64,000 nt of DNA from Bacteroidales bacterium (GTDB taxonomy: Bacteria > Bacteroidota > Bacteroidia > Bacteroidales > UBA932): NCBI GenBank assembly GCA_028724885.1, contig JAQYTJ010000011.1, positions 124,001 to 188,000 of the forward strand, given 5' to 3'. Position numbers and translations under genes: made by a program. Positions 26,281 through 34,763 of this stretch are shown in pieces. Positions within the stretch are counted from its first letter, which is position 1. Every line of letters begins with the position of its first letter. The notes beneath the pieces were generated by a model. The model made no database searches. It saw only the letters and a program-made list of their open reading frames with translations, and was not told the DNA's origin.

Positions 26281-27990
26281 ATGAATATATTCATGAAAAA
26301 AATTCATACATGTTTAGCTATTGTGGCGGCGATATTAATGATAAATGCATGCCACGAGGTCGAACACGTGAAGCCAACCGCCGAACGACAAGGAATCACA
26401 AGCCTCACGGCAATTTTCACTTCCGGTCCATATGTTGATCAGGACGCTGCGAAAATAACAATAACTGATAACTCTACGAAAAGATACGTGATACCAGTCC
26501 CGTGGTTTTTCCCGGAAGCTTCCGATAATGAAACTGAATCGTTCATGAGCAGAATGCGAATCAGAGCTGAATTGCAGCCTAACTGCTTCATTGATCCTCC
26601 ACTGACGATCCTTGACCTTACTAAGGAGAATCACTTCTCTTACACAGACGCACAAGGCGTAAGCCAAGACATCATAATCACTGGCGAGCGAGTGAAATCT
26701 TCGGCTTGCGAGCTGATTTCTCTCTCGCTGGATGATCCAGCCATATCAGGTATCATCGACAAATCTAAAAAGACCGTATCTCTGATCTCCTTGGCTGATC
26801 TTTCGTCATGCCTGGCATCTTTCGAAGTATCTGCACATGCGACAATATCACCGGATCCATCCAAGACAGCTCTGAACTATAATGAGCCGGTCGAGCTGAC
26901 AGTTACCGCACACAATGGGACGGCCAAGAACACATATACTGTCGTAAAGGCCATTCCAGAGAAAATTGACATGGGATTTAATCTTGGTTCCGTCGAGAAC
27001 TTATTCAACCTCAACACTACTAATCTCGGATTGCCTAGATACGATAAGAATGCCTGCATATCAATGGCAGCTGCAGGGAATAACTTAGTCGTCAGCACCG
27101 GCTCCGGCACCCCTCTATATTTCAACAAAGCGACAGGCGTGAAGATTGGAGAAATAAACCTGGGTAGTGCCGTAGCGGCATCGGTTACTAGCGATTCAAA
27201 AGAGCATGTTCTCATCTGCAACCATGCTGAACCTAACGAGACGATAAACATCTATAGGACATCTTCCGTTACTGAAGCGCCCACCCTCTTCTATTCATTC
27301 ACCAATGCATCGGGACTGCCAGCAGGATATAGAATTAAAGTTAACGGCGACATAGACTCGGGGGCCATGATAGTAATCACATGCGAGGGAATAGCTGGCG
27401 TAACAACATCCAGCAAGGCGATAACGCTCAACGTGACAGACGGATCCGTCTCAGATGTTTCTACGATTGACCTGTCTGGCGCCGGTCTCAACTGGGATGA
27501 TGCACCTAATGAAGCTACCGTAGTGGCTGCCTCAAGCACCTCCGCAGAAGGCTGGTTCGAGCAGTCTTATGCAGGCGGAGCATGCACTCTCAATTACCTG
27601 AAGAAAGACCTTTCAGTTGGCATGCAGCTCGGCACAGATGACGGAAACGCATGGGGATGGCAGACCAACAACCTAGATGCCAAGAGGTTCAACAATGCAG
27701 ACTATCTGGCAGTCTTCGTTGCCAGCTACTTCCCTTCATGGGGAATAGGGCCTAGTCTGTACCTTCTCAACGTAAGCGACAAGTCCACCCTCACCGGCAG
27801 CTTCAATTCTTGTCCAGCTACCGTGCTTTCAAACAAGAACATAGCCTGGTACCAGACCGGAGCTAATGCGGTCGCAACCGGGGACGTGCTGATAGCACCT
27901 TCCGCAGACGGATTCAAGATTTACATCTACTATTACGACCACAACAGTCAGGTAATAGGTGGCTACTTCGCCGATTGCATAAAAAAATAA
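26281..27990 (+). CDS. DUF5018-type surface lipoprotein
   Basis: The product has 569 residues. The signal peptide ends MINAC, a lipobox, so the mature protein is lipid-anchored. Residues about 35-230 contain Ig-like, beta-rich segments (ITSLTAIFTSGPYVDQDAAKI; the ELTVTAHNGTAKNTYTVVK type seen in BACON/DUF5018 proteins). The remaining 330 residues are beta-strand-rich and may form a propeller. No catalytic motif is seen. Its position right after susD suggests a surface glycan-binding protein. The internal Met (MKKIHTC, 26,293) is a better start by signal-peptide shape. Family assignment is from overall resemblance. Confidence 0.6.
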   Translation: MNIFMKKIHTCLAIVAAILMINACHEVEHVKPTAERQGITSLTAIFTSGPYVDQDAAKITITDNSTKRYVIPVPWFFPEASDNETESFMSRMRIRAELQPNCFIDPPLTILDLTKENHFSYTDAQGVSQDIIITGERVKSSACELISLSLDDPAISGIIDKSKKTVSLISLADLSSCLASFEVSAHATISPDPSKTALNYNEPVELTVTAHNGTAKNTYTVVKAIPEKIDMGFNLGSVENLFNLNTTNLGLPRYDKNACISMAAAGNNLVVSTGSGTPLYFNKATGVKIGEINLGSAVAASVTSDSKEHVLICNHAEPNETINIYRTSSVTEAPTLFYSFTNASGLPAGYRIKVNGDIDSGAMIVITCEGIAGVTTSSKAITLNVTDGSVSDVSTIDLSGAGLNWDDAPNEATVVAASSTSAEGWFEQSYAGGACTLNYLKKDLSVGMQLGTDDGNAWGWQTNNLDAKRFNNADYLAVFVASYFPSWGIGPSLYLLNVSDKSTLTGSFNSCPATVLSNKNIAWYQTGANAVATGDVLIAPSADGFKIYIYYYDHNSQVIGGYFADCIKK

Positions 27991-28003
27991 TCACTTTTGG
28001 AAT

Positions 28004-28040
28004 GGTGCGTACATGGTCTTTGGAGATTAAGGTACGCACC
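28004..28040 (+). promoter_or_regulatory. 9-bp inverted repeat between the DUF5018 and GHL10 genes
   Basis: GGTGCGTAC (28,004-28,012) and GTACGCACC (28,032-28,040) are a perfect inverted repeat separated by 19 bases and fill the short gap between two genes on the same strand. No T-run follows the second arm directly, so an mRNA stabilising or processing hairpin is as likely as a terminator. It could lower expression of the downstream hydrolase relative to susCD. Confidence 0.5.
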
Positions 28041-28059
28041 GTCCTAATATTCTTAATCA

Positions 28060-29445
28060 ATGCATATCAATAAATTAATATATTCATTGGCTATAGTGGC
28101 CTCCCTATCGTTAGTCGCCTGCTCAAACGACAACGAAAAAATACCTGGCTGGCCATGGAAAGATAACTGTGACACTTCTGAAGTAGTGAAAACAGAAAAG
28201 CCTCGCTTCGTCTGGATCGATGCCGGAGGAAATTTTCAAAGATTTGCAAACAGCAAGGAAAACATCTCTTCGGATCTCCAAAAGGTGAAAGATGCTGGTT
28301 TCTCCGGCATAATAGTGGATGTACGACCCACAACAGGAGATGTGCTTTTCAATTCATCTATCGCTGACAAATTAAAACGTCTTGACGTATGGGAAGGCTC
28401 TCAGTACAAATGGATAGAGAGGACAGCCAAATGGGATTACTTGCAAGCGTTCATAGACAATGGACATGAACTCGGACTAACGGTTTACGCGTCAATAAAC
28501 ACATTCGTTGGTGGCTATTTGTGTCCTTATGGGCTTGGCGCAGAGGGATTTCTCTTCAGGGATGAATCCAAGAAGGTTTGGGCAACCGTTATTAATTCTG
28601 CATCCGGTCTTGTCAATACTATGGATCTTCTAGATGACAGTTCCGACTATGGTGCCAAATTTCTCAATCCATCCAATGAAGACGCACAGAATTACATCAT
28701 CGCAATTCTTAAAGACCTTTCGAAGTACGAGGTAGATGGCATCGTGCTGGACAGGTGCCGTTACGACGATTACGGACTCATGAGCGACTTCTCAGACATT
28801 TCAAGAAAAAAATTTGAGAAATATATCGGGACATCCGTTGCCAACTATCCAAACGACATATTGGCTGCCGGGGCTACAAGAATCCCGTCCGTGATGCCGG
28901 AATATTTTAAGCCATGGCTTGAATTCAGAGCGAAAACCATATACGATTTCGTCGTGAAAGCAAAAAACGCAGTGAAATCCCAGAACAGCAAAATCAAGTT
29001 CGGCGTTTACGTGGGGGCATGGTATTCCGACTACTATGGTTCTGGCGTGAACTGGGCAAGCAAGAAGTACGACACAGCCAAGGATTATTCATGGGCAAGC
29101 CCTGAGTATAAAAATTATGGATATGCCGGTGAGTTGGATTTCATGTTTCTTGGAGCATACGCAGGATCTAACAGAATATATGGCTCAGGCGAATGGACGA
29201 TGCAGGGCTTCGCTCAGCAAGCTAAGAAATTGCTATGTGGCGATGTGTGGTTCGCATGTGGGCCAGACATTGGCAACGGCACTGGTTGGAGCGATGGAGG
29301 GAAAGGCAGCCTTATCCCAGATGCGATCAATACATGCATAACACCAAGCAATGGATTTTTTGTGTTTGATCTCTGCCACATACGTTCATTCGGCTATTGG
29401 GACGATTTTAAGAAAGGTTTCGAACGAATTGACGCGAACAAATAG
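28060..29445 (+). CDS. GHL10-type glycoside hydrolase lipoprotein
   Basis: The product has 461 residues with a lipobox at SLVAC (Cys near residue 21), so it is a surface or periplasmic lipoprotein. The barrel begins PRFVWIDAGG and continues with AGFSGIIVDVRPTTGDVLF (about residues 82-100), GLTVYASINTFVGG and VDGIVLDRCRYDDYGLMSDF (about 226-245), all typical of the glycosyl-hydrolase-like 10 (DUF187/YngK-type) family. The Asp and Arg cluster of LDRCRYDD is in the usual active-site strand. Substrate for this family is not well established. It is last in the DUF4434-AGE-susCD transcription unit. Confidence 0.8.
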   Translation: MHINKLIYSLAIVASLSLVACSNDNEKIPGWPWKDNCDTSEVVKTEKPRFVWIDAGGNFQRFANSKENISSDLQKVKDAGFSGIIVDVRPTTGDVLFNSSIADKLKRLDVWEGSQYKWIERTAKWDYLQAFIDNGHELGLTVYASINTFVGGYLCPYGLGAEGFLFRDESKKVWATVINSASGLVNTMDLLDDSSDYGAKFLNPSNEDAQNYIIAILKDLSKYEVDGIVLDRCRYDDYGLMSDFSDISRKKFEKYIGTSVANYPNDILAAGATRIPSVMPEYFKPWLEFRAKTIYDFVVKAKNAVKSQNSKIKFGVYVGAWYSDYYGSGVNWASKKYDTAKDYSWASPEYKNYGYAGELDFMFLGAYAGSNRIYGSGEWTMQGFAQQAKKLLCGDVWFACGPDIGNGTGWSDGGKGSLIPDAINTCITPSNGFFVFDLCHIRSFGYWDDFKKGFERIDANK

Positions 29446-29517
29446 CCTCACGTCAATCTAGGTTTATCCACCTTTCGAACTTGAAAAATTTTAATCGTTT
29501 TTCCTTTCGGAATCGAA

Positions 29518-29556
29518 ATGAATATTTTATATTAGCAAATCAATAAAAATATTCAT
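29518..29556. promoter_or_regulatory. Inverted repeat around the promoter of the DeoR gene
   Basis: ATGAATATTTT (29,518-29,528) and AAAATATTCAT (29,546-29,556) form a perfect 11-bp inverted repeat with a 17-base spacer. A -7-like box, TATATTAG (29,528-29,535), lies inside it, and the DeoR start follows 7 bases after. The layout fits autoregulation by the encoded repressor. Confidence 0.5.
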
Positions 29557-29562
29557 CAAAGA

Positions 29563-30369
29563 ATGAACGACCAAGAAAAAAGCCATCTTAACGAAAGGCA
29601 GAATAAAATCATGGAATTCATGCATCAGCAGAACGCTATTCCGGTTTCTCAGTTGGCAACAATGCTGAAAGTGTCCGAAGTGACAATCAGGAAAGACCTC
29701 TCGTTTCTGGAACAACAGAACCTGCTCTACAGAGTGCATGGTTCTGCAATACTTGTGAACAGATACACCAACAATAAGACCATCGCCGAAAAGAAACGAC
29801 TCTGCATAAATGAGAAACGAGCCATCGGGAAACATGCTGCCACTCTCATCATGCCCAGAGACACGATAATGATCGCCTCTGGGACGACTATGCAGTCATT
29901 CGCCGACCAAATCATAGTGAGGGAAAGCCTGACTGTGATTTCATCCTCTTTCGAAGTGTCTTCATCGCTCGTCGGTAAAGAGAATGTAGACGTAATCCAG
30001 CTGGGAGGGCTAGTGAGGGAGAGTTCCCTGGCTGTCATGGGGCCTTTTGCCGAACAGATGCTGACTTGTCTTTCTTGCAGTAAACTGTTCCTTGGAGTTG
30101 ACGGAATCGATATAGATTTTGGAATCACGACCACAAACCACATGGAAGCCAACTTGCACAGAATGATGGTGAATACGGCACAAAAAACAATCATACTTGC
30201 CGACCACACTAAATTCAACAGGCGCGGTTATTCACAAATATGCGCCATGAATCAGGTCGATGAAATAATCACCGACTCTGAGGCTCCGCATGACATAGTG
30301 GAAAAAATCATGGATGCTGGAATAGACGTGACAATAGTTGATAATGAAGGCATTCAGATAAAAAATTGA
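29563..30369 (+). CDS. DeoR/GlpR family transcriptional regulator
   Basis: The product has 268 residues. An N-terminal DeoR-type helix-turn-helix spans about residues 12-60 (RQNKIMEFMHQQNAIPVSQL; VSEVTIRKDLSFLEQQNLLYRVHGSA). The C-terminal sugar-phosphate sensor domain follows, with the ISSSFEVSSSL and FLGVDGIDIDFGITT segments conserved in the family. Such proteins repress sugar operons until a phosphorylated sugar binds. It probably regulates this locus, complementing the ROK protein upstream. It is 15 bases before the large phosphoesterase gene, in one operon. Confidence 0.92.
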   Translation: MNDQEKSHLNERQNKIMEFMHQQNAIPVSQLATMLKVSEVTIRKDLSFLEQQNLLYRVHGSAILVNRYTNNKTIAEKKRLCINEKRAIGKHAATLIMPRDTIMIASGTTMQSFADQIIVRESLTVISSSFEVSSSLVGKENVDVIQLGGLVRESSLAVMGPFAEQMLTCLSCSKLFLGVDGIDIDFGITTTNHMEANLHRMMVNTAQKTIILADHTKFNRRGYSQICAMNQVDEIITDSEAPHDIVEKIMDAGIDVTIVDNEGIQIKN

Positions 30370-30384
30370 CGACTCTGCGATTGT

Positions 30385-32037
30385 ATGAAAAGTATCAGAA
30401 TTTTCCTAGCCTTTGTCTGCATTTGCCTTGTTGGCTCCATGAAGGGCACAGCTCAAGTCAACGCCATTCCTGACAAGCCAGGAATGACCATTAAAGGGAC
30501 AGTACTGGCAGACGGAAAACCAATTGGGGGCGTACAGGTATCGGATGGTTATGAAATCACGATGACAGATGAAAACGGAGACTACTGGCTGCCTTCTTCC
30601 AAACGGAACGGGTGGGTATATGTCTCCATCCCATCTGGATATGAGGTCCCGACAGAGCATGCCTTCCCACAGTTCTGGGCTTCCCTCACCAAAGCAGCAG
30701 ACGTGGCAGAGCGCCATGATTTCACATTGACAAGAAAAGATAATGACAAATACATTCTATTAGCCGTCACGGACATGCATCTTGCAAATCTACATGAGGA
30801 TTTGGTACAGTTCTGTACTACTTTCATCCCAAGCGTACGGAAAATAGCGGAAAATGCCAAAGTGCCTGCGTACACCATCAACCTAGGGGACATGAGTTTC
30901 GATATCTACTGGTATTCTGGCAATTATCCTATCGAAGCCTACAAGAAGTCTATGAGGATAGCTAACTATCCTACCCCTATTTTCCATGTGGTTGGAAATC
31001 ATGACAACGATGGTGCAACTCCATACAGCGACTCTACTGATTTCCTTTCAGCTCGTCGTTACTGTAAGTCAATCGGGCCGAATTATTATTCTTTCAATAT
31101 AGGCAAGACTCATTATATAGTGCTGGATAATATCGTCTACAAGAACGAGCCAGGAGGGAAGATCGCAAAAGGGATTGCCGGAAGCCGCAATTATGACAGG
31201 CGCGTAACGAAAGAGCAATTAGACTGGCTGAAGAAAGATTTGGCCTTGGTTCAGGATAAAAGCACGCCTATATTCGTCGCAATGCATGCATCCGCTTATC
31301 ATTACAGTGGAGTCTCGGATAAAGTAGTCAGCAGATTCTCAACCCCGGAAGATAGCGAGGAACTTTCAGTCTGCTTCGAAGGATTCTCGGATGTCCATTA
31401 CCTGACAGGGCATACTCACATGTGCAACACCACCTACGTGAACGAGCATCTCTATGAACACAATATAGGCGCTGTCTGCGGATCTTGGTGGGTAACGAGT
31501 GAGGCGTTCGGTCTAAATCTATGCCCTGACGGTGGGCCGGCCGGATTCACGAGATTCAACGTGAACGGGGAAAAATTAGACTGGCAGTATGTAAGCATCG
31601 CCGATGGTGCCCAAAAACAGTTCCGCACCTATGACATGAACGCTGTAAGGGAATATTACAAAACCTCGGAAGAGGTCAGGGAATTCGTAAAGCATTATCC
31701 ACAGAGAGATTTCAGCGCAATTGACGACAACATGGTTTACATCAATGTCTGGGATTGGGCCCCTGACTGGAAAATAACAGTGAAAGAAAATGGTAAGAAA
31801 CTTAAGGTCGAGCATGAAAGAGTTGAAGACCCTCTATATACAGTTTCCTACCATATCGTCAAAACCAGGAATGGCGAATATCCAAGCAAGTATAAGCAAC
31901 AATTGCAGAACCACATATTCAAAGTCCGGGCATCCAAGCCTGATTCAACCATAGAGGTGGTCGTAACCGATCATTTCGGCAGGAAATACAAGGAGAAGAT
32001 GATTCGTCCAAAGGCATTCGGACTGAACATGAACTAG
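30385..32037 (+). CDS. Three-domain calcineurin-like phosphoesterase, secreted
   Basis: The product has 550 residues with a signal peptide ending near KGTAQ (about residue 24). Domains in order are an N-terminal carboxypeptidase-regulatory-like Ig domain (about 33-110), the metallophosphoesterase core (about 125-350) and a C-terminal beta-sandwich calcineurin-associated domain (about 390-535). Metal-binding blocks are visible: DMHLAN at about 130, GDMSFD at about 168, GNHDND at about 206, AMHASAYHY at about 302 and TGHTHM at about 341. It is likely an active periplasmic phosphodiesterase or phosphatase. With the smaller phosphoesterase at 20.4 kb it suggests a phosphorylated substrate for the locus. 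Confidence 0.87.
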   Translation: MKSIRIFLAFVCICLVGSMKGTAQVNAIPDKPGMTIKGTVLADGKPIGGVQVSDGYEITMTDENGDYWLPSSKRNGWVYVSIPSGYEVPTEHAFPQFWASLTKAADVAERHDFTLTRKDNDKYILLAVTDMHLANLHEDLVQFCTTFIPSVRKIAENAKVPAYTINLGDMSFDIYWYSGNYPIEAYKKSMRIANYPTPIFHVVGNHDNDGATPYSDSTDFLSARRYCKSIGPNYYSFNIGKTHYIVLDNIVYKNEPGGKIAKGIAGSRNYDRRVTKEQLDWLKKDLALVQDKSTPIFVAMHASAYHYSGVSDKVVSRFSTPEDSEELSVCFEGFSDVHYLTGHTHMCNTTYVNEHLYEHNIGAVCGSWWVTSEAFGLNLCPDGGPAGFTRFNVNGEKLDWQYVSIADGAQKQFRTYDMNAVREYYKTSEEVREFVKHYPQRDFSAIDDNMVYINVWDWAPDWKITVKENGKKLKVEHERVEDPLYTVSYHIVKTRNGEYPSKYKQQLQNHIFKVRASKPDSTIEVVVTDHFGRKYKEKMIRPKAFGLNMN

Positions 32038-32168
32038 ACCTTTCTACAGGAATGGCAGCAGCCGGCATTTGGTTGGTTGAAAATCGGCGTCCTGAACACA
32101 AAGCTGCCGATTGTGCATAAATCCATCAGCTAGGAAATCTTTTGTGAAATATTCCTGCATCCTGACAT

Positions 32169-33527
32169 TCAAGAGCGTTGGCGGAAAATCTGCCTGTATT
32201 TGAATGTCTGGTAAGCAGAGCGATAGATGAGGTGGGCGAAGTATGCGGCTAGTAGCAGATGGACGGACATGGCTCCGGAAACATCCAGCAAAGATATTCC
32301 TATGCACCATACTAAATAGAATGCAGCAACTGAACCCATGGCTGAATTCCTCATGCCTTTGGTGGCTGTAAGCCCGGTATAAATTCCGTCCCATGTGAAT
32401 GCGGGGGCACCCACAATGGGTACGATGACCAGCCACGGCAGGAACTGCTTCGAGGTCTCTGCCACTGCAGAATCTGAAGTCATCATATGCAGAAGCGGTA
32501 CGCCTGCCACCGCATATATCGCAATGAACATACCACCTACCCCCATGCTCCATAGGAATGTCCTCTTCACAGTCGCATCAATCGCAACAAAGTCACCACT
32601 GCCATAATATCTTCCGCATATCGCCTCACCCGAAAAAGCGAAACCGTCAGTGAAATAAGAGAATATCATCAGAAGATGCATCATGATCGAGCTGCTCGCA
32701 AGGAGCAGATCCCCGAAGCGCGCAGAAATCAACGTCGTGCTTATATATATGACTATCAAGCACAAAGAACGAATGAACAGATCGGCATTCATGGTCATGA
32801 ACCTGCGAAGTTCTCCTCCTTTTATGCTATCCGCCAAGCCCCGAAATGAAATGCGGTCTCGCACAACATCACGATGCTTCAGGAATACCATCGCAAAGCT
32901 GAAAATGAGTCCTGAATATTGCGCTATTACTGTTCCCCAGGCTATGCCGACGAAACCTATCCCGCCAAAACCAATGCCTGGCACCCCTAATGCCAAAAAT
33001 ATGCTGGCTGCAACGTTAACTCCGTTGACGACAAGGTCAGTGAACATAGAACTCACCGAATCCTGCATTCCGATGAACCATCCTTTCACAGACATAAGGC
33101 TCAAAGTGGCTGGAGATGCCCATATACGTACGAAAAAATATTCCAAGGCCAGTTCCTTAACCTCATCAGAGCACTCGGTGAAAAGGAATATTAATTTAAC
33201 GAAGGGCAGCTGAAGAAACAGCACTATCACGGCAGCAGCCAGAGCAAATGCAATTCCCTTTGCCAATATGCCAGAACTTTCTTTCCAATCCCCACGACCA
33301 TAGGCCTGGGCAGTCATTCCTCCCGTTCCGATTCTCAGAAACTCGAAACTCCAGTACAGCAGGTCGAAGAGCATAGTCCCAATTGAGATTCCTCCGATAA
33401 GGGCCGCCGCCGAAGCATCCAGATGCCCAGCCACGGCTATGTCTGCTATCCCCACCAAAGGGACCGTAATGTTAGCCAATATGCTCGGAACCGCAATTAG
33501 CAATATGTCCTTGTCCAATGCTCTCAT
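32169..33527 (-). CDS. MATE family efflux transporter
   Basis: The start is set at 33,527 (MRALDKDILLIAVPSILA), giving 452 residues. The frame extends 37 codons upstream but that part is hydrophilic and unlike the family. About 12 hydrophobic segments are present. MATE features are PLVGIADIAVAGHLDASAAA in TM1-2 (about 19-38) and the repeat in the second half, FTDGFAFSGEAICGRYYGSG. Such proteins export drugs or metabolites using Na+ or H+ gradients; DinF-like members are the closest in arrangement. It converges on the phosphoesterase gene across about 130 bases that hold no other feature seen. Confidence 0.88.
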   Translation of the reverse strand: MRALDKDILLIAVPSILANITVPLVGIADIAVAGHLDASAAALIGGISIGTMLFDLLYWSFEFLRIGTGGMTAQAYGRGDWKESSGILAKGIAFALAAAVIVLFLQLPFVKLIFLFTECSDEVKELALEYFFVRIWASPATLSLMSVKGWFIGMQDSVSSMFTDLVVNGVNVAASIFLALGVPGIGFGGIGFVGIAWGTVIAQYSGLIFSFAMVFLKHRDVVRDRISFRGLADSIKGGELRRFMTMNADLFIRSLCLIVIYISTTLISARFGDLLLASSSIMMHLLMIFSYFTDGFAFSGEAICGRYYGSGDFVAIDATVKRTFLWSMGVGGMFIAIYAVAGVPLLHMMTSDSAVAETSKQFLPWLVIVPIVGAPAFTWDGIYTGLTATKGMRNSAMGSVAAFYLVWCIGISLLDVSGAMSVHLLLAAYFAHLIYRSAYQTFKYRQIFRQRS

Positions 33528-33983
33528 GCCGCAATATAGGTAAGAAATGGACCAAGTCCAAAAGTTCGTGCCCAAGCTTTGGTTTAACCTATCCACATTT
33601 TCAAGGCTCTGCCCTCTACTCGGCACCCCGGCTTCCACTTGTCATCCTTCCCCACTTGACGTTCACCTGAGCCGCTTGTCATCCTTCCATCCTGACGCAC
33701 TGTCTTTCTAGCCTGTCATCCTAGCATCTACTGCTACTATGCACATCCATCCATTCTCCAAACCGAAATCCACGGAACACCATCCCACGATGCCTCCATG
33801 TCCGTGTGTTTTGGTATGGAAGCCGACGGCAATTAAGTAGAGTTAATCCTAGGAGGCAATAGTGAGGGAAAAACGTAACGGTTCCGACGAATAGAGCCGG
33901 GTGTTTAAGCTTGCGTTGCTTCATGTGTCGTGAAAACATGTGCTACCGAAACCGATAGGGCAGGGTCGGCTGGGAATCGAGGG

Positions 33984-34034
33984 GAAGTTGCGACGGGGAA
34001 GCCTCATCCTGTGCCTTCTGTGCGTCGCAACTTC
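33984..34034. repeat. Perfect 12-bp inverted repeat
   Basis: GAAGTTGCGACG (33,984-33,995) and CGTCGCAACTTC (34,023-34,034) pair perfectly across a 27-base loop. The stem is GC-rich and not next to a stop codon, so a terminator for a known gene is unlikely. Confidence 0.6.
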
Positions 34035-34440
34035 GGGCTGGTCTGGTAAATATGGTCGCAGAAGGGGTCATGAATCTCGCCTTGCGAACAGTAGATCCTG
34101 AATCAAGTTCAGGATGACGTAGTGTGTCATTCAGGATGACCGGGTTCGCGATGACGGCGTTGGTCGTACAGGATGAACGGAGTGGGATTTCGCGAAGTGC
34201 TGTCGGAGTATGTCCTTCTGGAGGCTCTGTAAAGGGGCGTTGGTCGACAACGTGGCTCTTGGAAGGCCTCGATGTCGAGACATGCCCTTCCCTGCGCGCT
34301 TCTGTGCAGCCAGCCTCGACAGCGTTCTGCGAGACACTTCTTCCGAACGGTTTGAATATACGTATGCAATTCTTTATTGCTTCAGCATCGACAAGGTTTT
34401 GTGAAACCTTGAAGAGAGGTTATGATTATTCACAATCGTA

Positions 34441-34604
34441 GGCAACGGTGACATTCATTTTAAGAGCCTAGGACACATATTCCCATTGCCAGCCCCCGTT
34501 CTGTTTATCTATAATAATTGACGGCAACGGCGATCAGAATCCTATGGGCCTAGAAGTAATATTCCCATCGCTTACCCCGGTTCTGGAAACCGGGTGAGCG
34601 ACGC
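34441..34604. repeat. Diverged 82-bp tandem repeat with a strong hairpin
   Basis: Two units start with GGCAACGG at 34,441 and 34,523. Over 63 ungapped positions 44 match (about 70%), including GCCTAG and ATATTCCCAT blocks. In the second unit CGCTTA plus CCCGGTT pairs with AACCGGG plus TGAGCG (34,569-34,600), a 13-bp stem with one bulge and a 5-base loop. The first unit lacks this hairpin. Tandem copies of a small RNA or a duplicated element are both possible. Confidence 0.5.
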
Positions 34605-34726
34605 AGTTCTTCATTACAAGCCAGTCGGTGGCACTATACCGTCGCCCATAAATTCTCGTCCTTCTGAGCTAGGACATGGATGTGTCCTTTGCGACAACAG
34701 CATCACCAGCAGCCCCACATTGTACG

Positions 34727-34763
34727 ATGACGGGGGAAACGTGTTCATTCTTTTTCCCGTCAT
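34727..34763 (-). terminator. Possible terminator at the glnS 3' end
   Basis: On the minus strand ATGACGGG (complement of 34,756-34,763), which includes the glnS stop codon, pairs with CCCGTCAT (complement of 34,727-34,734) over a 21-base loop. No clear T-run follows, so this is weak as an intrinsic terminator. Confidence 0.3.

Larger units (their letters stand above)
33528..34759. other. Non-coding, repeat-rich intergenic region of about 1.2 kb
   Basis: No convincing gene is present: short open frames here lack family resemblance and overlap repeats. Seen are three GTCATCCT motifs on the plus strand (33,641, 33,678 and 33,715) and two inverted AGGATGAC copies (34,111 and 34,133). A hairpin of ATCCTGAA and TTCAGGAT has its arms at 34,095-34,102 and 34,108-34,115. 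A perfect 12-bp inverted repeat and an 82-bp imperfect tandem repeat (both listed separately) also lie here. A further hairpin, CAAGGTTT with AAACCTTG (34,392-34,411), is present. I looked for RNase P, tmRNA and 6S signatures and found none. It may hold decayed small elements or unrecognised structured RNA. Confidence 0.7.

Noticed and set aside
33721..33939. Short minus-strand open frame of 72 codons in the intergenic island
   Set aside because: It has no family resemblance, no promoter or ribosome site, and lies in repeat-rich DNA.
34127..34369. Overlapping short frames near 34.1-34.4 kb
   Set aside because: Several frames on both strands are open at once over repeats and hairpins, as expected by chance in such sequence.
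33528..34759. RNase P RNA, tmRNA or 6S RNA in the gap
   Set aside because: No GAGGAAAGTCC-type P-RNA core, tmRNA ends or 6S-like long hairpin were found by eye on either strand.
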